The notes under the pieces are model-generated. The model was given only the letters and a program-made list of their open reading frames with translations. It was not told where the DNA came from and ran no database searches. From Micromonospora eburnea (GTDB lineage Bacteria > Actinomycetota > Actinomycetes > Mycobacteriales > Micromonosporaceae): a stretch of 64,000 nucleotides of DNA. Shown one piece after another: positions 59,132 to 64,000 of this stretch. The position numbers were made by a program, and so were the translations under genes. The stretch's first letter is position 1, and every line of letters starts with the position of its first letter. The stretch is from the NCBI RefSeq assembly GCF_900090225.1, contig NZ_FMHY01000002.1, positions 5,518,001 to 5,582,000 on the forward strand, read 5' to 3'.

Positions 59132-61249
59132 TTGAGCGACGAAACCACCCTGGACCGGGAGATCGCCGTCGAACAGCGACATCTCGACCGGGTGTACGCC
59201 CGCCTGGCGGAGCTGCGCCGGTCGGCCGCCGAGGCCGAGCGGGAGGGCTACCGGCTGGCCCGGGTCGGCAACTTCGGCGCGCTGGTGGAGCGGGACGCGA
59301 TGGTCTTCCACGCCGCGCAGCGCCGGCACGTGCTGGACGCCGAGCATGAGGGGCTGGTTTTCGGCCGGCTCGACCTGCGTACCGGGCAGGTGCTGCATGT
59401 GGGCCGGCTCGGCGTACGCGGGGAGGACGCCGAGACGCTGGTGGTCGACTGGCGGGCGCCGGCCGCCGCCGCCTTCTACCGGGCCACCCCGGCCGACCCG
59501 ATGGGCGTGGTACGCCGGCGCACCATCCAGTCGTCAGCGGAGCGGGTCACCCGGATCGAGGACGACCTGCTGGACCCGGAGGCGGCACCGCCGGACCTGG
59601 CGGTGGTCGGCGACGGGGCGCTGCTGGCCACGCTGTCCCGGGCCACCGGGCGGGGCATGCGGGACATCGTCGCCACCATCCAGCGGGAGCAGGACGAGGC
59701 GATCCGCTCCCCCGGCTCGGGGGTCACGATCGTCTCCGGCGGTCCGGGCACCGGCAAGACGGCGGTGGCGCTGCACCGGGCCGCGTACCTGCTCTACTCC
59801 GACCGCGCCCGGTACGCCGGCGGCGGCATCCTGGTGGTCGGCCCGTCCGGCGTGTTCGTCGAGTACATCGCCTCGGTGCTGCCCTCGCTCGGCGAGGAGA
59901 CCGCCACCCTGCACTCGCTCGGCTCGCTCTTCCCGGGCATGTCGTCGACCCGGACCGACCCGCCGGAGGTGGCGGCGGTGAAGGGGTCGCTGCGGATGCG
60001 CCGGGTGCTGGAACGCGCGGTCCGGGACGCCGCGCCGGACTCCCCCACCGAGCTGCGCCTGCTCTACCGGGGCGAGCTGCTCCGGCTGGGCCGGGCCGAG
60101 CTGGACGCGATCCGGGACCGGGCCCTGCCGCGCGGCGCGCGCCGCAACGAGGTGCGCCGGGTCGGCTTCGACGCCGTCCTCGCCGCCCTGTACGCGCAGG
60201 CCCGTGGGTTGCGGATCGGCCGGCTGCCGGAGCAGCCCGTGTTCGAGGACGAGATCATCGACCGGCCGGAGTTCCGGGAGTTCCTCAAGGCGTGGTGGCC
60301 CCGGTTGCACCCGCGGCATGTGCTCGGTTGGCTGGCCCGCCCCGAGCGGCTGCGCCGGTACGCGGGCGGCGTGCTCGCGGCCAACGAGATCCGGCTGCTG
60401 ACCGAGGCGTACCGGACGCTGGACGTCGAGGGGCTGACCATCGCCGACATCGCCCTGCTGGACGAGCTGGACGCGCTGCTCGGCAAGCCGGTGCAGCGGG
60501 CGAGGCCGAAGCGCGATCCGTTCCGGCTCGCCGGGGGCGTCCGGGAGCTGAGCACGTTCGCGGACCGGCAGCGGGCGGCCCGGGCCGCCGCCCGGGAGCG
60601 GCCGGAGGACTACCGCGACTACGCCCACGTGGTGGTCGACGAGGCGCAGGACGTCTCGCCGATGCAGTGGCGCATGATCGGCCGGCGCGGCCGGCTGGCC
60701 TCCTGGACGGTGGTGGGCGACCCGGCGCAGACGGCCTGGACGGGCGATCCGGAGGAGCTGACCCGGGCCCGCGACCAGGCGCTGGGGCGGCGGCGCCGGC
60801 ACCGGTACGAGCTGACCACCAACTATCGCAACTCGGCCGAGATCTTCGCGGTGGCGGCGGCGGAGATCCGCCGACGCTACCCGGACCTGGCGCTGCCGAC
60901 CGCGGTGCGCTCCACCGGGGTGCCGCCGGTCGAGCGGACCGTGCCCGCCGCCGAGCTGCCCGCCGCGACCGTCGCGGCGACCGAGACGCTGCTGGCCGAG
61001 GTCGAGGGGACGGTCGGCGTGATCACGCCGGTGCCGCGCCGGGACGAGGTCGCCGGCTGGCTGGGCGACCTGGGCGGCGGCCGGCTCCAGGTGGTGACCA
61101 GCCTTCAGGCCAAGGGCATGGAGTACGACGGGGTGGTGCTGGTGGCGCCGAGCGAGATCCGGGCCGATCCCGGGTCGGGCGTACGGACGCTCTACGTGGC
61201 GCTGTCCCGGGCCACCCAGCGCCTCACCACCCTCGACCCGGCGCGCTGA
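59132..61249 (+). CDS. HelD-like superfamily 1 helicase
   Basis: 705 aa from TTG 59132-59134; AGGAG at 59119-59123 with 8-nt spacing decides this start. The N-terminal coiled coil (EIAVEQRHLDRVYARLAELR) and the split SF1 ATPase are typical of HelD: Walker A SGGPGTGKTAVALHRAAYLL (about 201-220), DEAQDVSP (about 502-509), VVGDPAQTAWTGDPEEL, TTNYRNSAEIFAVA and LYVALSRATQRLTTL. HelD proteins bind RNA polymerase, clear it from DNA and in some actinobacteria confer rifamycin resistance (HelR). Whether this one does so cannot be said. It lies after an alpha/beta hydrolase gene with no shared pathway. Confidence 0.9.
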   Translation: MSDETTLDREIAVEQRHLDRVYARLAELRRSAAEAEREGYRLARVGNFGALVERDAMVFHAAQRRHVLDAEHEGLVFGRLDLRTGQVLHVGRLGVRGEDAETLVVDWRAPAAAAFYRATPADPMGVVRRRTIQSSAERVTRIEDDLLDPEAAPPDLAVVGDGALLATLSRATGRGMRDIVATIQREQDEAIRSPGSGVTIVSGGPGTGKTAVALHRAAYLLYSDRARYAGGGILVVGPSGVFVEYIASVLPSLGEETATLHSLGSLFPGMSSTRTDPPEVAAVKGSLRMRRVLERAVRDAAPDSPTELRLLYRGELLRLGRAELDAIRDRALPRGARRNEVRRVGFDAVLAALYAQARGLRIGRLPEQPVFEDEIIDRPEFREFLKAWWPRLHPRHVLGWLARPERLRRYAGGVLAANEIRLLTEAYRTLDVEGLTIADIALLDELDALLGKPVQRARPKRDPFRLAGGVRELSTFADRQRAARAAARERPEDYRDYAHVVVDEAQDVSPMQWRMIGRRGRLASWTVVGDPAQTAWTGDPEELTRARDQALGRRRRHRYELTTNYRNSAEIFAVAAAEIRRRYPDLALPTAVRSTGVPPVERTVPAAELPAATVAATETLLAEVEGTVGVITPVPRRDEVAGWLGDLGGGRLQVVTSLQAKGMEYDGVVLVAPSEIRADPGSGVRTLYVALSRATQRLTTLDPAR

Positions 61250-61301
61250 CGGCGCCTGCGATCGCGGCGGACCCTGAGCTGGCCCACCTCAGGCGTTCAC
61301 T

Positions 61302-61323
61302 TGCATACATAGCGATGTGAGCA
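61302..61323. promoter_or_regulatory. Operator-like dyad in front of the CDF exporter
   Basis: The site has the symmetric form TGCnnACAT, 4 bp, ATGTnnGCA, 22 bp in all, 37 bp upstream of the CDF start. ArsR/SmtB-type metal sensors bind AT-rich dyads of this shape (family knowledge). AT-rich bases around it (ACATAGCGATGT, GCATAGATTAG) may include the promoter. Confidence 0.5.
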
Positions 61324-61359
61324 TAGATTAGGCGCGAGCGAGGTGCGGGACGAAAGGGT

Positions 61360-62280
61360 GTGGGCGTGGGCGCAGGTCATGACCACAGCGGCGGGATCAC
61401 CAACGCCGCGCACCGCCACCGGGGTCGACTCTGGGCCGCGTTCGGGCTGCTCAGCGCCCTGATGGTGGTCGAGGCGGTGACCGCGTTCGCCACCGGCTCG
61501 CTGGCCCTGCTCTCGGATGCCGGGCACATGTTCACCGACGTGCTCGGCATCGGCATGGCGCTCGCCGCGATCACCGCCACCCGACGCGCCAACACCGATC
61601 CGCAGCGCACCTTCGGGCTCTACCGGCTGGAGGTGCTGGCCGCGCTCGCCAACGCGGTCCTGCTCGGCGCGGTCGCCGCCTACGTGCTCGTCGAGGCCGT
61701 ACGCCGGTTCGGCGAACCGCCGGAGGTGCTCGCCGGGCCGATGCTGGCCGTGGCGGTGCTCGGCCTGCTCGCCAACCTCGTCGCGTTCGCGCTGCTGCGG
61801 GCCGGCGCGCAGGAGAGCATCAACCTGCGCGGGGCGTACCTGGAGGTGCTCGGCGACCTGCTGGGCTCGCTCGGCGTGATCGCCGCCGCGCTGGTCATCA
61901 CGTTCACCGACTGGTGGTGGGCCGACCCGCTGGTCGCCGTCGCGATCGGCCTGTTCATCCTGCCGCGGACCTGGCGGCTCGGCCGGGCGGCGGTCCGCAT
62001 CCTGGTGCAGGTCGCGCCGGAACACCTCCAGGTGACCGCGGTGCACGACCGGCTGGCCGCGGTGCCCGGCGTCGCCGAGGTGCACGACCTGCACGTCTGG
62101 ACGCTCACCTCCGGCATGGACGTGGCGTCGGCGCACCTGACCACGGCCCCCGACGCCGAGGTGAGCGAGGTGCTCGCCGCGGCCCGGGCCGCGCTGCACG
62201 AGGACTTCCGGATCGATCACGCCACGTTGCAGATCGAACCCGGAGCGTCGGCCGGAACGTGTGGACCGGCGGAGTGGTAA
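61360..62280 (+). CDS. Cation diffusion facilitator (CzcD/ZitB-like) metal exporter
   Basis: 306 aa from GTG 61360-61362. A His-rich start (GHDHSGG, AAHRHRG) precedes six helices. Metal site residues are in LSDAGHMFTDVLG (Asp53, His56, Asp60) and YLEVLGDLLGSLG, where the usual HxxxD is ExxxD. The C-terminal domain ends VHDLHVWTLTSGMDVASAHL and IDHATLQIEP. It should export Zn2+ or related divalent metals in exchange for protons. An ArsR-like dyad upstream suggests metal-induced expression, but no arsR gene is adjacent. Confidence 0.92.
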   Translation: MGVGAGHDHSGGITNAAHRHRGRLWAAFGLLSALMVVEAVTAFATGSLALLSDAGHMFTDVLGIGMALAAITATRRANTDPQRTFGLYRLEVLAALANAVLLGAVAAYVLVEAVRRFGEPPEVLAGPMLAVAVLGLLANLVAFALLRAGAQESINLRGAYLEVLGDLLGSLGVIAAALVITFTDWWWADPLVAVAIGLFILPRTWRLGRAAVRILVQVAPEHLQVTAVHDRLAAVPGVAEVHDLHVWTLTSGMDVASAHLTTAPDAEVSEVLAAARAALHEDFRIDHATLQIEPGASAGTCGPAEW

Positions 62281-62428
62281 TTAGGGCAAACTTAAATCCA
62301 AGTGGCTATTGTGCATTCATGCCGGCTTTAATCCGATTCCCAGCCCTCGTCCGGCGGGTCCCGGCCGGTAGGCTCAGTCGCGGTCTCCGCAGGCGGCACA
62401 GCACGTCGCCGGTGGTGGCCGTCGCCTA

Positions 62429-62541
62429 ATCGCCGCAGCTCGGCGAGCCGGGGAACCACCTTCCTGGGGTGCATCCGCGTCAGCGGTAGGGATCTTCCGT
62501 CCCGAACCCGTCAGCTAACCCGGTCGGCGGTTGACGGAAGG
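62429..62541 (+). promoter_or_regulatory. Cyclic di-AMP (ydaO/yuaA-type) riboswitch
   Basis: The leader of the cell-wall protein gene contains conserved ydaO core words in order: GCCGGGGAACCA (62448-62459), CTGGGGTGCATC, GTAGGGATCTTCCG, CGAACCCGTCAGCTAACC (62502-62519) and GTTGACGGAAGGA near 62530-62541. This combination is the c-di-AMP riboswitch, which in actinobacteria sits in front of genes for NlpC/P60-, Rpf- and other cell-wall hydrolases (family knowledge). Ligand binding turns expression off. Ends are approximate. Confidence 0.85.
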
Positions 62542-62550
62542 ACAGCTGGA

Positions 62551-63612
62551 ATGCCATCTGCACGACGGACGGCCGCCCGGTTGGCGGCCCTGCTCGTCGC
62601 GGCGCTCGCCCTCGGCGTCGCGACCGCGCCGGTCTCCCCCGCCTCGGCCGCCCCGACCGGGCTGCTCGCCGCCGCGCCCGGCGACGACGAGGGCGGCACC
62701 GCGGCGCTACGCGCCCAGCTCGACGCGGCGAGCAAGGGCTGGCTGGACGCGCGGGCGGCGTTGAACCGCTCGGTGAAGCGGCAGCAGCAGCTCACCGCCC
62801 AACTCAAGACGATCAACGCGGAGCTGGGCGTACGCGACGCCAAGGTCGGCGAGATCGCCGCGGTCGCGTACCGGGCCGGGCGACTCGGCACCGCCGGGGC
62901 GCTGCTCAACAGCGGCAGCCCGCAGAGCTTCATGGACCGCGCCGCCACCCTGCAACAGGTCGCCGCGCAGGAGGACCGCGCGCTGCGCGACCTGATCGAC
63001 ACCCGGGACCAGGCCACCCGTACCCAGGCGGCGTTGACCGGCGAGATCCAGGAGCAGCGCCGGCAGGTCACGGTGATGGCCAAGCGCAAGGAACAGGCGG
63101 AACGCGCGCTCGAGGTGGCCAACAAACGGGCCGCCACCACCACCGCCAGTGGCGGCAGCGTGCAGGGCACGTCCCGCGCCAACGCCACCCCGGCCCCGCG
63201 CAACGCCGACGGTTCCTGGCCGGCGGAGTCGTGCAGCGTCAACGACCCGACCCCGGCCAACGGCTGCATCACCCCGCGTACCCTGCACGCGCTCCAGCAG
63301 GCCAAGGCCGCCGGGTTCACCCGGTACGTCTCCTGCTACCGGCCCAGCGGCTCCGGCGAACACCCCAAGGGCCGCGCCTGCGACTTCGCCGCCCAGAAGG
63401 ACGGCTTCGGCGGGGTGGCCACCGGCGGCGACAAGACGTACGGCAACAACCTGGCCGCGTACTTCATCCGCAACGCCGACCCGCTCGCCGTGCTCTACGT
63501 GATCTGGTACAAGCAGATCTGGCTGCCCAGCAGCGGGTGGAAGGCGTACAGCGGCGGCAACGGCGACCCGTCCAGTGACCACACCAACCACGTGCACCTG
63601 TCGGTGTACTGA
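62551..63612 (+). CDS. Secreted coiled-coil protein with ARB_07466-like C-terminal domain
   Basis: 353 aa from ATG 62551-62553. A signal peptide (1-33, ending ASAA) precedes a long coiled coil (about 47-195: LRAQLDAASKGWLDARAALN, LTAQLKTINAELGVRDAKVG, EQRRQVTVMAKRKEQAERAL) as in cell-division and autolysin activators. The C-terminal domain (about 225-353: CITPRTLHALQQAKAAGFTR, HPKGRACDFAAQKDGFGGVA, SSDHTNHVHLSVY) matches the D-alanyl-D-alanine-carboxypeptidase/ARB_07466-type fold with metal-binding His and Asp. A c-di-AMP riboswitch in front fits a role in cell-wall growth or spore resuscitation. Confidence 0.9.
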   Translation: MPSARRTAARLAALLVAALALGVATAPVSPASAAPTGLLAAAPGDDEGGTAALRAQLDAASKGWLDARAALNRSVKRQQQLTAQLKTINAELGVRDAKVGEIAAVAYRAGRLGTAGALLNSGSPQSFMDRAATLQQVAAQEDRALRDLIDTRDQATRTQAALTGEIQEQRRQVTVMAKRKEQAERALEVANKRAATTTASGGSVQGTSRANATPAPRNADGSWPAESCSVNDPTPANGCITPRTLHALQQAKAAGFTRYVSCYRPSGSGEHPKGRACDFAAQKDGFGGVATGGDKTYGNNLAAYFIRNADPLAVLYVIWYKQIWLPSSGWKAYSGGNGDPSSDHTNHVHLSVY

Positions 63613-63702
63613 CCACCCCGGGCCGGCTACGCCCGGGGACGTACGGCGGATGTCGTCGTACGGGTCACGACAGCGGGGCGGCGACGGTCGAGCATCGAGG
63701 GC

Positions 63703-64000
63703 ATGAGCCGACTCTCTCCCACCGGACGCAAGGCCCTGCTCACCCTGCACCTGGTCACCTCGCTCAGCTGGCTCGGCGCCGACCTGGTGCTGCTCGCGCT
63801 GGGGGTGGCCGGACTGCGCGGGGCCGACGCCGAGGTGGTCTACCCGGCCGCGGGCCTGCTGGTCACCTGGCTCTTCGCCCCGCTGAGCGTGCTGGTCTGG
63901 CTGGTCGGGCTGGCCAGCGCGCTGCTCACCCCGTGGGGCCTGCTGCGCTGGCGCTGGGTGCTGGTGAAGTTCGCGATCACCACGGCGATGCTGGGGTTGG
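63703..64000 (+). CDS. Integral membrane protein (DUF2269-like), 3' end outside window
   Basis: Frame open from ATG 63703-63705 to the window end (at least 99 aa), with GAGGG upstream. Residues include LLTLHLVTSLSWLGADLVLL, LLVTWLFAPLSVLVWLVGLA and KFAITTAMLG, three hydrophobic helices with short polar loops. The start pattern (RKALLTLHLVTS-WLGA) is typical of DUF2269-type small membrane proteins of actinobacteria, function unknown. The gene continues beyond the window. Confidence 0.75.
   Translation, partial: MSRLSPTGRKALLTLHLVTSLSWLGADLVLLALGVAGLRGADAEVVYPAAGLLVTWLFAPLSVLVWLVGLASALLTPWGLLRWRWVLVKFAITTAMLGL

Noticed and set aside
62319..62429. 36-aa frame upstream of the c-di-AMP riboswitch
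   Set aside because: No ribosome-binding site, basic composition, overlaps the leader region; more likely untranslated RNA or chance.
1..64000. Prophage, integrative element or insertion sequence
   Set aside because: No integrase, transposase, terminase, capsid or conjugation gene was recognised, and the one tRNA shows no flanking attachment repeat.

Overview
The window is high-GC actinobacterial DNA with heavy GC3 bias, frequent GTG and TTG starts and many 4-bp GTGA/ATGA gene overlaps. The gene content (FasR-type regulator with fabD-fabH-acpP-fabF-accD, DUF3040, DUF3052, DUF3145, XRE/DUF397 pairs, AhpE, NCS2 permease, HelD-like helicase) and the style of its intergenic repeats point to Micromonosporaceae, most likely Micromonospora or a close relative. 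That assignment is inference from content, not a database match. I see no transposase, integrase, phage gene, CRISPR array or rRNA.

Layout. 1-2.5 kb: a flavin electron-transfer module on the minus strand (ferric-reductase-like membrane protein, exported FMN-binding protein, ApbE flavin transferase cut by the window edge); the reductase has a 1-nt frameshift in its NAD-binding motif. 3-18 kb: housekeeping and accessory genes: DUF3040 protein, SWIM zinc-finger/SNF2 helicase pair, PfkB kinase, DinB-like protein, polysaccharide pyruvyl transferase, a TetR/DHFR-like divergent pair with twin operators, a phosphotransferase, a 38-aa membrane microprotein, an XRE/DUF397 cluster, an alpha/beta hydrolase, a GNAT enzyme and a purine-type NCS2 permease. 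18-20 kb: lipoprotein, methyltransferase, tRNA-Val(UAC).

20-41.7 kb is the conserved central-metabolism locus known in mycobacteria as ahpE / DUF3052 / aceE / PucR regulator / fab / accD: peroxiredoxin, DUF3052, a fused branched-chain 2-oxoacid dehydrogenase E1 alpha/beta, MarR, YjbQ, aceE, then about 7.5 kb of other genes (SRPBCC protein, GH1 beta-glucosidase with MFS transporter, gltX, CopC protein, exported protein, a pyrE remnant), then fasR-fabD-fabH-acpP-fabF-accD. AceE supplies acetyl-CoA, AccD the carboxyltransferase subunit for malonyl-CoA, and FabD/FabH/AcpP/FabF start and extend fatty acids. FabD carries an extra C-terminal biotinyl/lipoyl-like domain.

42-51.6 kb is the most unusual block: a minus-strand set made of a ROK repressor, a ferric-type ABC importer (binding lipoprotein, ATPase, double permease), a creatininase-family amidase, an amidohydrolase, an ArgH/fumarase-superfamily lyase and a ROK sugar kinase. 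Its genes overlap head to tail, so it looks like one uptake-and-degradation pathway for a substrate I cannot name. Divergent from it is a large secreted PIG-L deacetylase with sugar-binding-like domains, followed by a NagZ-like GH3 lipoprotein on the opposite strand.

56-64 kb: DUF3145, a small conserved protein, an alpha/beta hydrolase, a HelD-like helicase (TTG start), a CDF metal exporter with an operator-like dyad, a predicted c-di-AMP (ydaO-type) riboswitch in front of a secreted coiled-coil cell-wall protein, and a membrane protein cut by the window end. At least three families of dispersed intergenic palindromes/repeats occur in the window.
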